64,000 nucleotides of DNA from CAVWZH01 sp963765285 (GCA_963765285.1 CAVXVR010000004.1:372001-436000), one strand, 5' to 3'; shown: positions 52,785 to 62,144, counted from the first letter of the stretch. Numbers and translations: made by a program. The notes: generated by a model from the letters alone, not told the origin.

Positions 52785-53249
52785 ATGCGTAGACGTATTG
52801 CTCACGGACTGGCGATCCTGTTCTTCGCCGGCCTCGGGGCAGCTCAGGGGCCAACCAGCTCAGAGTCTGCAAAGACCCGAAGTAGCCCGATTCCGATTTC
52901 AAGGCGATCCAAGGCCTATCAGGTGGGTACTGCCTCCTGGTATGGAACCGACTTTCAAGGCAAGGCGACGGCCAGCGGTGAACCGTACAACATGTACGAC
53001 CTGACCGCAGCGCACCCGAGTCTGCCGCTTGGATCCCAAGTGCGGGTAACCAATCTGCGTAATGGCAGATCGGTTGTGGTGCGCATCAATGATCGCGGGC
53101 CGATTGTGCCCGGACGCATCATTGACGTCTCCTACAGCACTGCCCGCGTACTCCAATTTAAGGCCCAGGGCTTGCAAAGAGTCCGCCTGGATGTGGTGCA
53201 AGAGCCACAGAGAATGGCCGTGTTGCGGCCCATCACCTACCGGCCGTAG
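52785..53249 (+). CDS. rlpA: RlpA-family septal ring protein / lytic transglycosylase
   Basis: RlpA binds and in some species cuts denuded peptidoglycan strands at the division site. The 154-residue protein has an N-terminal export signal (RIAHGLAILFFAGLGAAQ) and a double-psi beta-barrel: VGTASWYGTDFQGKATASGEPYNMYDLTAAHPSLPLGSQVRVTNLRNGRSVVVRINDRGPIVPGRIIDVSYSTARVL. The catalytic region with the conserved TAAH histidine and RINDRGP aspartate is present. No SPOR domain follows, so this is the short form. No lipobox cysteine is seen, so it may be soluble. GAGAGGTG precedes the ATG. pyrF follows after 34 bases and may be co-transcribed. Confidence 0.88.
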   Translation: MRRRIAHGLAILFFAGLGAAQGPTSSESAKTRSSPIPISRRSKAYQVGTASWYGTDFQGKATASGEPYNMYDLTAAHPSLPLGSQVRVTNLRNGRSVVVRINDRGPIVPGRIIDVSYSTARVLQFKAQGLQRVRLDVVQEPQRMAVLRPITYRP

Positions 53250-53283
53250 CAGATTTCCTTCAAATCTCTTACACTCTTTTTGA

Positions 53284-53997
53284 ATGTACGATCCGCGACA
53301 GCACTTGATCGTGGCCCTGGATGTTTCGTCCGCGTCCGCCGCAAGAAAAATTGTGGCGGACGTGGGCGACAGTGCGTCCACCTACAAAGTGGGCATGCAG
53401 CTCTACACGGCTGAGGGGCCGCAAGTGGTGCGCGACCTGGTGACGTCCGGACGGCGGGTCTTTCTCGATCTCAAGTACCACGACATTCCCAATACTGTGG
53501 CATCGGCAGTTACGGAGGCGGCGAAGCTGGGCGTCAGCATGTTGACGCTGCACGCGGCAGGCGGCGGCAAGATGCTTCGCGCGGCCAGCCAGGCGGCGCG
53601 GGAGGCGAATCCGGCGTTGTTAGTGTTGGGAGTAACGGTTCTCACCAGCATGGAAGACGACGATCTGAACAAGGTCGGGCTAAGGGGTCGCGTGGTCGAT
53701 CAGGTATTGCGCCTGGCGGCGTTGGCCCTCACCGATGGCTGCCATGGCGTGGTCACCTCGGCGCGTGAAGCTCCTGCGCTGCGCAACGAATTTGGCCACG
53801 AATTCGTGATCGTCACTCCGGGCGTGCGACCCGCCGGGTCCGATCGTGCCGATCAGGCAAGGGTGGTCACACCCGCGGAAGCGATCGCCGCCGGCGCAAC
53901 CTACATTGTGGTGGGGCGTCCAATCACTGCGGCCGCCAATCCGGCCGCCGAGGCCAAATCGATTCTCGAACAAATGAGTCTGGCAGTCAGTGCTTGA
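53284..53997 (+). CDS. pyrF: orotidine 5'-phosphate decarboxylase
   Basis: PyrF turns OMP into UMP, the last step of pyrimidine synthesis. The 237-residue TIM-barrel protein has LIVALDVSSASAARKIVADVG, VGMQLYTAEGP, the catalytic FLDLKYHDIPNTVASAV motif (Asp-Lys-x-x-Asp), MLTLHAAGGGKMLRAA, VLGVTVLTSMEDDDL, VTPGVRPAGSDRADQARV and VVGRPITAAANPAAEA. Length and every block fit group I bacterial PyrF. It follows rlpA with 34 bases between and is the last gene before the leftward zinc-ribbon gene. Confidence 0.95.
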   Translation: MYDPRQHLIVALDVSSASAARKIVADVGDSASTYKVGMQLYTAEGPQVVRDLVTSGRRVFLDLKYHDIPNTVASAVTEAAKLGVSMLTLHAAGGGKMLRAASQAAREANPALLVLGVTVLTSMEDDDLNKVGLRGRVVDQVLRLAALALTDGCHGVVTSAREAPALRNEFGHEFVIVTPGVRPAGSDRADQARVVTPAEAIAAGATYIVVGRPITAAANPAAEAKSILEQMSLAVSA

Positions 53998-54032
53998 ACG
54001 AGTATGTGCCCTGCGGCCTTCCGCCTACCTGC

Positions 54033-54212
54033 CTACAACTTTTCGTAGAAATCACAAGCTGAGCAAGAAATAAAAATCCCGCCGGGAACGCCGCGTTCGC
54101 GGTCTTTTACGCGCTTCACGATGCGGGTTGATTTGCCGCACTTCGGACAATCGGTACTCTTCGAGGTATCCATTACCTTCTTGCGGTCTGCTGTTTTGGC
54201 GATCTTAGCCAT
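54033..54212 (-). CDS. small zinc-ribbon protein (59 residues)
   Basis: A short gene below usual length cut-offs. From ATG 54212 the frame codes MAKIAKTADRKKVMDTSK, then CPKCGKS, a basic strand RIVKRVKDRERGVPGGIFISC, CSAC-type end and DFYEKL, with stop at 54033. The two cysteine pairs (CPKC, CSAC) form a zinc ribbon and the body is strongly basic, as in small nucleic-acid- or ribosome-binding proteins. GAGTGAGG lies just before the ATG on the coding strand. It resembles a small zinc-ribbon protein found in acidobacteria and Deltaproteobacteria; function unknown. It sits between pyrF and the glucoamylase gene on the opposite strand. Confidence 0.72.
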   Translation of the reverse strand: MAKIAKTADRKKVMDTSKSTDCPKCGKSTRIVKRVKDRERGVPGGIFISCSACDFYEKL

Positions 54213-54317
54213 TCATCCTCACTCTCTTCCGTTTTCAGCAATTTTACAGTAAGGTTGCGGACATTGTCTTGCGGGCCCAGCTGCGACAATGATCCCCTGC
54301 CCTAAGGAACAATCTCT

Positions 54318-56714
54318 GTGAGTGATGCTGAGCGTTTTGCGCCCGGATGGCCGGGTATTGCGCCGCGCTGGACCTCGAGCGCGAAGACCGGTATCGGCAC
54401 CGCATTAAATCTTCACAGCAAGGTCTGGTTCACCCTGAGCCACGGGATTGTGAATGAGATTTATTTCCCCCGCGTCGATCAGGCCTGCACCCGTGACTTG
54501 GGACTCATTGTTACGGACGGCGCCAGATTCTTCTCGGAGGAGAAACGCAATTGCACGTTTGAAAATGCTGCCATTGAACCAGGAGTTCCCGTTTATCAAC
54601 TGACCAGCACCCACTTGCAGGGTCGATACCGGATCTTGAAAGAAGTGATGACCGACCCCTATCGCAATGTCGTGCTGCAGAAAATCCGCTTTGACCCCCT
54701 GGAAGGCAGTCTCTCCGATTACCGTCTGTATGCCCTGCTGGCTCCGCATCTGGCGAATTTTGGCACGGGCAACACCGGCTGGGTGGGCGACTACAAGGGC
54801 GTCCCGATGCTCTTCGCCCATCGCAGCGACACCGCGCTGGCGTTCGCCTGTTCCTCTCCGTGGCGCAAGATGGCGGTGGGATTTTCGGGTTTCTCCGATG
54901 GCTGGCGCGATCTCTCGCGAAATTACCAGATGACCTGGGACTATACCCGCGCCGAAAACGGCAACGTCGCGCTCACTGGGGAGATTGATCTGGCCGCTTG
55001 CGGCGGTGAATTCCTTCTAGCCTTGGGTTTCGGTGGAATCTGGTCAGAGGCGGGACAACATGCGCGATCAAGCCTGCTCGAGCCCTACGAGGACCTGCGG
55101 GATCAGTACGTCTGGCATTGGCGTCATTGGCACGAGGGATTGCTGAAGTTGGATCATCCTGCGCGGGAGCGTGATCTCTACCGGGCAAGCGTGGCCGTCC
55201 TACGTTCTCATGAATCAAAGGATTTTCTGGGAGGCGTGATCGCCAGCCTCTCGATTCCCTGGGGCTTTAGCAAAGGAGACGAGGACCTGGGCGGATACCA
55301 CATCGTATGGCCTCGCGACCTGGTGGAAACCGCCGGAGGGTTTCAGGCGGCCGGCTCCGAGCCCGACGCCTTGCGCGTGCTTCACTATCTGGAGGCTACA
55401 CAGGAAGCTGATGGCCACTGGGCGCAGAACTTCTGGCTGGATGGGCGTCCTTACTGGGGCGGCGTGCAAATGGATGAAACCGCATTTCCCATTCTGCTTG
55501 TCGACCTGCTGCGGCGCGAAGCCCGTTACGCCCTCGGAGAACCTAGACGCTGGTGGAATCTGGTGCGCCGGGCCGCAGGTTACATCTTGCGGAACGGCCC
55601 GGTCACCCAGCAAGATCGCTGGGAAGAGGACGCCGGCTATTCGCCATTTACCGTCGCTGTCGAAGTCGCGGGATTGATTTGTGCAGCCGACATGGCGGAA
55701 GGTATCGGGGAGAAGGAGATCGCAGATGCTCTCCGCCAGACCGCGGACTGCTGGAACGAAAACATCGAGCGTTGGTGCTATGCCACGGGCAGCGATTTGG
55801 CGCGGCAGTTGGGAGTCGAAGGCTACTACGTTCGGATTGCGCCGCCTGAGACTTGCGATGCCGCGTCTCCCTTGGAGGGATTTGTGGCCATCAAGAACCG
55901 GCCGCCCGGCCAAAGTTCCGATGTAGCCACGCACCTCATCAGCCCCGATGCGCTGGCGCTGGTGCGCTTTGGACTGCGGGCACCGGACGATCCGCGCATC
56001 CTCAACACCATCAAGATCATCGATTCCCTGCTGCGAGTGAATCTGCCGCAAGGCCCCTGCTGGTACCGCTATAACGGAGATGGTTATGGCGAACACGAAG
56101 ACGGCTCTCCCTTTGACGGAACCGGCGTGGGACGGCCTTGGCCGTTGCTGGCCGGTGAGCGCGCCCACTACGAACTGGCGGCAGGACGACCCCAGGTAGC
56201 CGAACAGCTTCTTCGAACAATCGAGTTTTCTACCGAAGGCGGACGCCTGATTCCAGAACAAGTGTGGGACGGGCCAGACATTCCGGAGCGCGAGCTGTTT
56301 CTGGGAAAGCCCACCGGCTCCGCCTGTCCTCTGGTCTGGGCCCACGCGGAATACATCAAGCTACGGCGCTCGCTACGCGATGGCAAGATTTTTGACCAGC
56401 CGCGGGTGACCGTTCAGCGCTATCTGGTTGGGAAAACCCGAGCAACGCATTTCGAATGGCGGTTCAACAACAAGTGCCGCACGATGCCTCGGGGGAAAAA
56501 GCTCCGCCTGGTCCTGCCCTCACCCGCACGCATTCGGTGGAGTACGGACGGCTGGAAAACTCCCCACGACCTTGACACACGCGATCCCCTGGGGGCGTAT
56601 CTGGCTGACTTGCCTACGGACGACCTGGCATCGAGCCGCGAAGTGGTGTTTACTTTTTACTGGCCGCTGGAAGAGCGTTGGGAGGGAGTTGATTACACGG
56701 TGACGGTCGAGTGA
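54318..56714 (+). CDS. glycoside hydrolase family 15 glucoamylase (glucan 1,4-alpha-glucosidase)
   Basis: A 798-residue enzyme that removes glucose from the non-reducing ends of starch-type glucans. GTG at 54318 is the start of the conserved part (APGWPGIAPRWTSSAKTGIGTAL). The N-terminal beta-sandwich of bacterial glucoamylases fills about 1-270 (WFTLSHGIVNEIYFPRVDQACTRDLGLIVTDG). The (alpha/alpha)6 barrel follows: FLGGVIASLSIPWGF, YHIVWPRDLVETAGGFQAAG, VQMDETAFPILLVDLL, EEDAGYSPFTVAVEVAG, GPCWYRYNGDGYGEHEDGSPFDGTGVGRPWPLLAGERAHYEL and a final Ig-like tail. No signal peptide is evident, so it may act on internal glucan such as glycogen. It converges with the symporter gene, leaving 33 bases. 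Confidence 0.92.
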   Translation: MSDAERFAPGWPGIAPRWTSSAKTGIGTALNLHSKVWFTLSHGIVNEIYFPRVDQACTRDLGLIVTDGARFFSEEKRNCTFENAAIEPGVPVYQLTSTHLQGRYRILKEVMTDPYRNVVLQKIRFDPLEGSLSDYRLYALLAPHLANFGTGNTGWVGDYKGVPMLFAHRSDTALAFACSSPWRKMAVGFSGFSDGWRDLSRNYQMTWDYTRAENGNVALTGEIDLAACGGEFLLALGFGGIWSEAGQHARSSLLEPYEDLRDQYVWHWRHWHEGLLKLDHPARERDLYRASVAVLRSHESKDFLGGVIASLSIPWGFSKGDEDLGGYHIVWPRDLVETAGGFQAAGSEPDALRVLHYLEATQEADGHWAQNFWLDGRPYWGGVQMDETAFPILLVDLLRREARYALGEPRRWWNLVRRAAGYILRNGPVTQQDRWEEDAGYSPFTVAVEVAGLICAADMAEGIGEKEIADALRQTADCWNENIERWCYATGSDLARQLGVEGYYVRIAPPETCDAASPLEGFVAIKNRPPGQSSDVATHLISPDALALVRFGLRAPDDPRILNTIKIIDSLLRVNLPQGPCWYRYNGDGYGEHEDGSPFDGTGVGRPWPLLAGERAHYELAAGRPQVAEQLLRTIEFSTEGGRLIPEQVWDGPDIPERELFLGKPTGSACPLVWAHAEYIKLRRSLRDGKIFDQPRVTVQRYLVGKTRATHFEWRFNNKCRTMPRGKKLRLVLPSPARIRWSTDGWKTPHDLDTRDPLGAYLADLPTDDLASSREVVFTFYWPLEERWEGVDYTVTVE

Positions 56715-56747
56715 TTAAGAACAGTGTGCGTTCTTCGGCTGTTCGGC

Positions 56748-58541
56748 TCAGTCCGTCAGCGTCCACTCGCTGCGCGAAATGTTAGAGTAAAGTGCTCCCG
56801 CACAAATGGCGGCAATCAGCAATAAGATCAGACCGCTTCCGACCGGCCCCAGCAAGACCTGCCCTAGCCCGAACAGGGCGAGGTACACCATGGCACAGCC
56901 CAGGACCCAACAAAGGAGATTCCGGCCCAAGTCTCGCGTTGCGGGAATTTCCGGCGCCAGTTCGGCAATGTGTTTCCATCCCGTGATTTGAGGCCGTACT
57001 TTCCTGTAGAACTGCAGCAACAGAGCCTCGGGCTCGGGTTTCGTAGCAAAGGTCACGATCAGCCAAACCAGCGTTGTGACTAGAGTTGTGGTCAAAGCCG
57101 ATTTGGCAAAAACCACCGGACTGGTACCCGAGAACGGCGCTGCCCAGCGCAGCAACACGGTCATGATCAGCGCAGTGGTCATCGCGGAGATTTCGCTCCA
57201 GGCGTTGATCCTCCACCAGTACCAGCGCAGGAGGTAAACGGCACCGGTTCCCGCTCCCACTTCCAGCACAGCTTGCCAGCCCGACCGGATGTCGGCCAGC
57301 AAAACCGAAACCAAAGCCGAAGCGATCACCAGAAGAATCGTTGCCAAGCGAGAAACGCGGACGTAATGCGCATCATCCGCATCCCGGCGAATAAAGCGCC
57401 GGTAAAAATCCGAAACCAGGTAGGAAGCGCCCCAGTTCAGTTGTGTGGCGATCGTAGACATGAATGCAGCCATGAATCCGGCAACCACGATCCCGCGCAG
57501 CGCCGGAGGAACGTGCTGGCTCACGACAAGCATGTATCCGGATTCGGGATGTTCGAGGTGGGGATAGAGGACGATTGCCGCAAGCGCAGTCAGGATCCAC
57601 GGCCAGGGACGCAAGGCGTAATGGGCCACATTGAACCAGAGAACGGAAAGCAAGCCGTTGCGTTCATCTTTCGCGCTGAAGATCCGTTGCGCGATGTATC
57701 CGCCGCCACCCGGCTCCGCCCCGGGATACCAGAATGCCCACCACTGCAATCCAATATTCACTAGAAAAGTCAGCACGGGCAGAACCCAAAGAGCTTCGGC
57801 GGAAATCGGGCGTGAAAAATCCGGAAAGAATGCGGTCGGGTCTCCGGTTCCCGGTCCAGCAGCGGTTCGCATTTCGGCGAGCCGGGCTAACAGCGTCGGC
57901 ATTCCTCCTGCCGCTGAGACCGCGAACCACGCAACTCCAATGACAATCGACATCTTGAGCGCAAACTGGAACAGATCGGTCCAGAGCACGCCCCAAAGCC
58001 CGCCCAGAGCCACGTAGACCCCGGTGAACGGAATCAGGAATAAAACGCAGATCGCGAGCGCTTTCTGATCGCTGACCCCGAGTGTGACGGCCACGATACT
58101 CGTCATGGCCTTGGTCACCCAGCCCAGGATCAGGCAGTTCATGAGCAGGCCGAGATAGATGGCGCGAAATCCACGCAGGAACGCGGCAGGCTTGCCGGAA
58201 TAACGCATTTCTGCAAATTGCACATCAGTCAGCAAACCGGAACGCCGCCACAGTCGGGCAAAGAGAAACACAGTCATCATGCCGGAGAGCAGAAACGCCC
58301 ACCACAGCCAGTTCCCCGCGATTCCCTGGGTATAGACGAGGCCGGTCACCACGAGCGGCGTGTCGGCGGCGAACGTCGTCGCCACCATCGACGTTCCCGC
58401 CAGCCACCAGGAAACATTGCGACCAGAAACGAAGTAGTCGTCAACACTCTTGCCCGACCGCCGCCGGAAGTAGAGTCCGAGGAAGAGGGTGATGGCCAGA
58501 TAGGCGATGACGGCTGACCAATCAAGCAAAGTGAAGTTCAT
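56748..58541 (-). CDS. sodium:solute symporter (SSS family)
   Basis: A 597-residue transporter with about 13 to 14 membrane helices, starting at ATG 58541 (MNFTLLDWSAVIAYLAITLFLGLYFRRR; the frame extends to 58595). Family motifs are clear: SVDDYFVSGRNVSWWLAGTSMVATTFAADTPL in helices 1-2, FLIPFTGVYVALGGLWGVLWTDLFQFALKM and the region of helix 8-9 with GIVVAGFMAAFMSTIATQLNWGASYLVSDFYRRF. SSS proteins move sugars, amino acids, organic acids or ions with sodium. A sugar is plausible beside glucoamylase, but substrate cannot be read from sequence. It is leftward and ends next to the glucoamylase gene. Confidence 0.88.
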   Translation of the reverse strand: MNFTLLDWSAVIAYLAITLFLGLYFRRRSGKSVDDYFVSGRNVSWWLAGTSMVATTFAADTPLVVTGLVYTQGIAGNWLWWAFLLSGMMTVFLFARLWRRSGLLTDVQFAEMRYSGKPAAFLRGFRAIYLGLLMNCLILGWVTKAMTSIVAVTLGVSDQKALAICVLFLIPFTGVYVALGGLWGVLWTDLFQFALKMSIVIGVAWFAVSAAGGMPTLLARLAEMRTAAGPGTGDPTAFFPDFSRPISAEALWVLPVLTFLVNIGLQWWAFWYPGAEPGGGGYIAQRIFSAKDERNGLLSVLWFNVAHYALRPWPWILTALAAIVLYPHLEHPESGYMLVVSQHVPPALRGIVVAGFMAAFMSTIATQLNWGASYLVSDFYRRFIRRDADDAHYVRVSRLATILLVIASALVSVLLADIRSGWQAVLEVGAGTGAVYLLRWYWWRINAWSEISAMTTALIMTVLLRWAAPFSGTSPVVFAKSALTTTLVTTLVWLIVTFATKPEPEALLLQFYRKVRPQITGWKHIAELAPEIPATRDLGRNLLCWVLGCAMVYLALFGLGQVLLGPVGSGLILLLIAAICAGALYSNISRSEWTLTD

Positions 58542-58613
58542 GCGGCAAAGAATACACGAGGCAGGAACGACGGAGAAGAAAACGCACGTTAGCAAGCGGA
58601 AGCGCGAGAAGAC

Positions 58614-60290
58614 CTAACCTGTGTAGGAAAGTTCGACGACGGTGCAGTCGTCGCTCAAGGGCGTGCCGCCGCAGAAATCGGCCACGGCGGCGAAAATTCC
58701 TTCCAGGGTCGGATTCTTGGCGGCCACAGTTTCCAGCCGTGAATCCTCGAAAAAGTCTCCACGGGCATTTTCCGCTTCGGTCACACCGTCGGTGACCATG
58801 ATCAATCGGTCGCCGGCGTGCAACTGGCAAATGTCACTTTCGTACGTGGCGTCCGGAAGCAGGCCGACCGGAAGGTTCCCATGGCGGGGCCGAATCACTT
58901 CGTTATTGCAAACCAACAACGGCGGAACGTGGCCGCAGTTCACGTATTCCAGCTCACCATCGCGCCGGATACGCGCCAGGATTAACGTCGCGTATTTCTC
59001 ACCGATATGTTTATGGGTGAAAAAACTGTTGGCCGCCGCCACAATGTCTTTCAAAGGAATGCCGGCGCTGAGCTGGGAATAGATCATGCCTTGCAAAGTC
59101 GAGGCCAGCAGCGCCGCAGACACTCCCTTCCCGCTGACGTCGGCCAGTACGACCGTCAGTCCCTGTTCGGTGTTCACCGCGTCAAAAAAATCGCCCCCAA
59201 TCTCTTTGCAAGAGAGATTGCGACCCTTGAGGCGGGCAAACGGGACATCGGGAATCGTCACCTCCATCAATCGCTGCTGGATGGAGGCCGCAATCGAGAG
59301 TTCTTGCTGATAGCGGCGGGCGGCCTCTTCCGCCTGCACCAGGCGGGCGTTCTCGATCAAAGAGGCAGCTTCTGTCGCGATGGCGCGCAGAATGTCGTTG
59401 CTTACGCTCGAGATATCGCGGGAAGCGAACCGCGAATCCACATAGAGTGCGCCCATGACCTCGCCCGTGTTGGGTTCGGCCGGCGGTGTGGCCTGTGGTT
59501 CGCGAGTGGCTTGCACCTGGGGCTTGCGCAACGGAATGCAAATCACGGTGCGCAGGTCGTAGGTCACAATGCTTTGCCGGCCGGCGAAGTCCAATGACCG
59601 GCTGGTATCGGTGAGCACAAACTCAGAATTGGATTTCAGCGCATCGTCCAGAATAGAGTGCGAAATAGTCTTGTCATCCAACAGCAACTCGCCTTTGGAG
59701 TTCCGTCCGGCGGCCAGGCGCAGCGTGCCTTCTTCCGTTTTCATGAAAACGTAACCGCGTTCCGCGCGCGTGAGTTTGAGAGTTGCGTCCAGCAGGATCA
59801 CCAGAATCTCGTCGAGCACACCGGTTGTGTTCAGCTTGCGGGCCGCCTCCAGAAATAACGTCAGCTTTTCCAGGTCGGTGGCTTCGGTGGAAATGTGAAT
59901 GCCGGAGATCTGGCTCAAGAACTCGCGGGCCGTATTCGAAGTGGCATGCTGAGGATGAAAAATGACGTAGGCCACATCGCGGACGCCAAACTCCACCCGG
60001 TCGTTGCGCTCCAGAGTCCGGCGGTCGACCCGTTCGCCGTTGACGAAGGTTCCGTGCTTGCTGCCCTGGTCAAGCACGTAGAATTGGCCGTTTTCTGAGG
60101 CAATCACTGCGTGGTCGCGGGAAACACGAGGATCAGCGATCACCAGGTCCTTATCCACCTTTCGCCCGACGGTGAATGGAGTGTGGTCGAGGTTCAGCGT
60201 GCGTTGCTCATTGCCCTGGACAAAGACGACAGTGGGAAAGAGCCCCGCACCCGGTGAAGACTTAGGTCCCGTAATCGGTTGGAAAGCCAT
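58614..60290 (-). CDS. FHA-GAF-SpoIIE serine phosphatase
   Basis: A 558-residue soluble signalling phosphatase. N-terminal FHA domain (about 20-115: FTVGRKVDKDLVIADPRVSRDHAVIASENGQFYVLDQGSKHGTFVNGERV), which reads phosphothreonine; a GAF domain (about 150-310); a short coiled region (YQQELSIAASIQQRLM); and a PP2C-like SpoIIE domain (about 345-555: KEIGGDFFDAV, VVLADVSGKGVSAALLASTLQGM, NCGHVPPLLV, LIMVTDGVTEAEN, DDCTVVEL) with the metal-binding aspartates. The phosphatase could act on the STAS protein coded 127 bases downstream in transcript order, releasing it as an antagonist. FHA would link it to Hanks-type kinases, abundant in this organism (one at 18265). Confidence 0.9.
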   Translation of the reverse strand: MAFQPITGPKSSPGAGLFPTVVFVQGNEQRTLNLDHTPFTVGRKVDKDLVIADPRVSRDHAVIASENGQFYVLDQGSKHGTFVNGERVDRRTLERNDRVEFGVRDVAYVIFHPQHATSNTAREFLSQISGIHISTEATDLEKLTLFLEAARKLNTTGVLDEILVILLDATLKLTRAERGYVFMKTEEGTLRLAAGRNSKGELLLDDKTISHSILDDALKSNSEFVLTDTSRSLDFAGRQSIVTYDLRTVICIPLRKPQVQATREPQATPPAEPNTGEVMGALYVDSRFASRDISSVSNDILRAIATEAASLIENARLVQAEEAARRYQQELSIAASIQQRLMEVTIPDVPFARLKGRNLSCKEIGGDFFDAVNTEQGLTVVLADVSGKGVSAALLASTLQGMIYSQLSAGIPLKDIVAAANSFFTHKHIGEKYATLILARIRRDGELEYVNCGHVPPLLVCNNEVIRPRHGNLPVGLLPDATYESDICQLHAGDRLIMVTDGVTEAENARGDFFEDSRLETVAAKNPTLEGIFAAVADFCGGTPLSDDCTVVELSYTG

Positions 60291-60416
60291 TTAGCGCTAA
60301 CAAACACTCCTCAGTGTCAATCAAATAATGACAGGATTGGCCTTCGGCGGGAAGGGCCTGCACTTCGGCTACGTTGCCGCTGACGGCCGCCTCAACCTGG
60401 CCAATGCCCCGATACC

Positions 60417-60770
60417 TTAGGCGGTCGCGCCTCCCGCGGATGCCAAAGCCTCTTCTTCTGTGTCGTACACTTCGAAAACGCTCAGCAACTTGGTCGTATG
60501 CAGGACGTCGCGCAACCGCTGGCTCGGGGCCGCCAGCTTGATGTGTGCCCCCTCTGACTTACTGGCGGCACTCAAGCCTACCAGCATTCCCAGGGCCCCA
60601 CTGTCAATGTAAGTCACTTGCGAAAGGTTCACGACCACGTTGCGGGTGCCACTGAGAGCCTGGCGGACCGCGTCGCGCAGACCGCTGCTGTCTTCTCCGA
60701 ACATGATTCGCCCCTGGCAGCTGAGGATGGTAATTCCGTTGGCCTCGCGCTTGTCGATCTTTAACTTCAT
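60417..60770 (-). CDS. STAS-domain anti-sigma-factor antagonist
   Basis: A 117-residue protein from ATG 60770 (GGGGTGGG before it). The frame opens at 60803. STAS pattern: ITILSCQGRIMFGEDSSGLRDAVRQALSGTRNVVVNLSQVTYIDSGALGMLVGLSAASKSEGAHIKLAAPSQRLRDVLHTTKLLSVFEVYDTEEEAL. In the phosphorylation loop it reads DSGALG, where SpoIIAA and RsbV have DS(S/T)GLG; one of the two adjacent hydroxyl residues is glycine. The serine of DSG remains. Its gene follows the SpoIIE phosphatase direction (both leftward, STAS upstream of the phosphatase), a standard partner-switching pair. No anti-sigma kinase lies in the window. Confidence 0.87.
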   Translation of the reverse strand: MKLKIDKREANGITILSCQGRIMFGEDSSGLRDAVRQALSGTRNVVVNLSQVTYIDSGALGMLVGLSAASKSEGAHIKLAAPSQRLRDVLHTTKLLSVFEVYDTEEEALASAGGATA

Positions 60771-60848
60771 CCCACCCCCGCGCACGCGCAACCCAAAGTT
60801 CAAGAAGCGTACCCCTGTACATGCGGCAACGCAAGTCGCGCCTTGAGG

Positions 60849-62144
60849 CTATTCCGCCCTGAGGGCTATTTTCTCCCTGCTCAACAGCCTGCGGGTATAG
60901 ACCAGCAAGAGGGCGAGAACCGCCAAAGGGATCTCTAAGCTGGTGTAGAGCGGCAGTTGCCAGGCCCGTTGAATCGTTGCGGCCGGAAGCACCACCGATG
61001 CCATCGTGAGCCCCGCGGCCGCCAGCCAAGGCCACAAGATCAGTAAAGCACAAACCAGGACGGCGGCCCGTTGGGGCCATTCGCTCCCCCAGATTTCTCG
61101 GTAGCCACGCGACAGCAGGAAAATTCCCGGCAAGAGGAGGAGCTGGTTATAGGGCGCGAAGGTGGGAATAACCAGCACAGTTGCGGTTAAGACCATCGAC
61201 GACACGAGGGCGAAGGGCACGCTTTTTGCCGGTTGGCGCTTGACCAGCCAGCATGCCCAAACAACCCCGAGCACAATCAAAGAGGCAACTATCTTTCCGA
61301 CTGCGGGCGTAATCAGCACGTCGAGCGCTGAGCCTGCGCCGCCGGCGTACTCGCGATAGTCGCTTACAGCATCCCGAAAACGGCCGATCCACCCTGGCAG
61401 CAGCAATTCGCCGCCTGCGATCAGCGCGGTCATGGTGCCGACGAATCCCCAGACCAGGTTGCGCCGGGCGCGCCAATCGGCTAACCCCCAGACCATCAGC
61501 CAGCCGGCAAAGGGCAATGTGAGCTGCGGCTTGATAGTTGCCAAGGCTAGAAAGATCCCCGCCAGCGCAAGATAGCCGCTCGCAAGCAATGCCGCACAAC
61601 CGGCGATCAGGCCGCAGACGAGCAGGCTGAGTTGTTCAAGCTTGAATCCTTGAAGGGCCGGAAAGCTGCCTAGCGTCAACACTACCAAAATGCCTGTCGT
61701 GGTTGAGTCAGGCCGCCAGGCTAGAAACCGCAACCACAACCACACGGTGGCTGCGGTGAGAGCCACGAGCAACCAGCGAAAGATAACCTGCACGGCAGAA
61801 AAAGGCAGCGGGAGAGTCGGAGCCAGAACGAAAACGACATACACAGGATAGGCAAAGCCCTGCTGATCTATAGGATCGTTGGGCCGGTTCGGGTCAAGCG
61901 CGCGGCCGTAATACCCCTCCTGGATCTCACGAGTGACTTGCGGGCTGTAGGGGTCGCGATGATGCAACAACAATTCGCGCGCGCCCAGCCAGCGAGGATA
62001 AAGGTCGGAAAGATTGCCGCGGGGACGGCTACGCGCCAACGCATCCGCCTGCTGATAAGGAATCAAGATGTGTTGCACGTAGAACCACATGCTGCCGCCC
62101 ATAAGAATCGCCAGAAGGAAGCCGAATTTTGAGTCTCTCCGCAA
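60849..62144 (-). CDS. polytopic membrane protein, GT87/DUF2029-like
   Basis: A 431-residue protein with about ten or more membrane helices. After the first helix the loop has LYPRWLGARELLLHHRDPYSPQVTREIQEGYYGR, the place where GT-C glycosyltransferases (GT87, mannosyltransferases using polyprenyl-phosphate sugars) carry an acidic pair and a DPY motif. The rest is hydrophobic with short loops (TIKPQLTLPFAGWLMVWGLADWR). Such enzymes glycosylate lipids or surface polymers in acidobacteria and actinobacteria. Two further proteins of this kind follow at 62207 and 63015, so the three could act together. Family-level call only. Confidence 0.72.
   Translation of the reverse strand: MRRDSKFGFLLAILMGGSMWFYVQHILIPYQQADALARSRPRGNLSDLYPRWLGARELLLHHRDPYSPQVTREIQEGYYGRALDPNRPNDPIDQQGFAYPVYVVFVLAPTLPLPFSAVQVIFRWLLVALTAATVWLWLRFLAWRPDSTTTGILVVLTLGSFPALQGFKLEQLSLLVCGLIAGCAALLASGYLALAGIFLALATIKPQLTLPFAGWLMVWGLADWRARRNLVWGFVGTMTALIAGGELLLPGWIGRFRDAVSDYREYAGGAGSALDVLITPAVGKIVASLIVLGVVWACWLVKRQPAKSVPFALVSSMVLTATVLVIPTFAPYNQLLLLPGIFLLSRGYREIWGSEWPQRAAVLVCALLILWPWLAAAGLTMASVVLPAATIQRAWQLPLYTSLEIPLAVLALLLVYTRRLLSREKIALRAE

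Noticed and set aside
55215..56345. 376-codon leftward open frame opposite the glucoamylase
   Set aside because: Antisense shadow of the GH15 barrel; no motif or ribosome-binding site.
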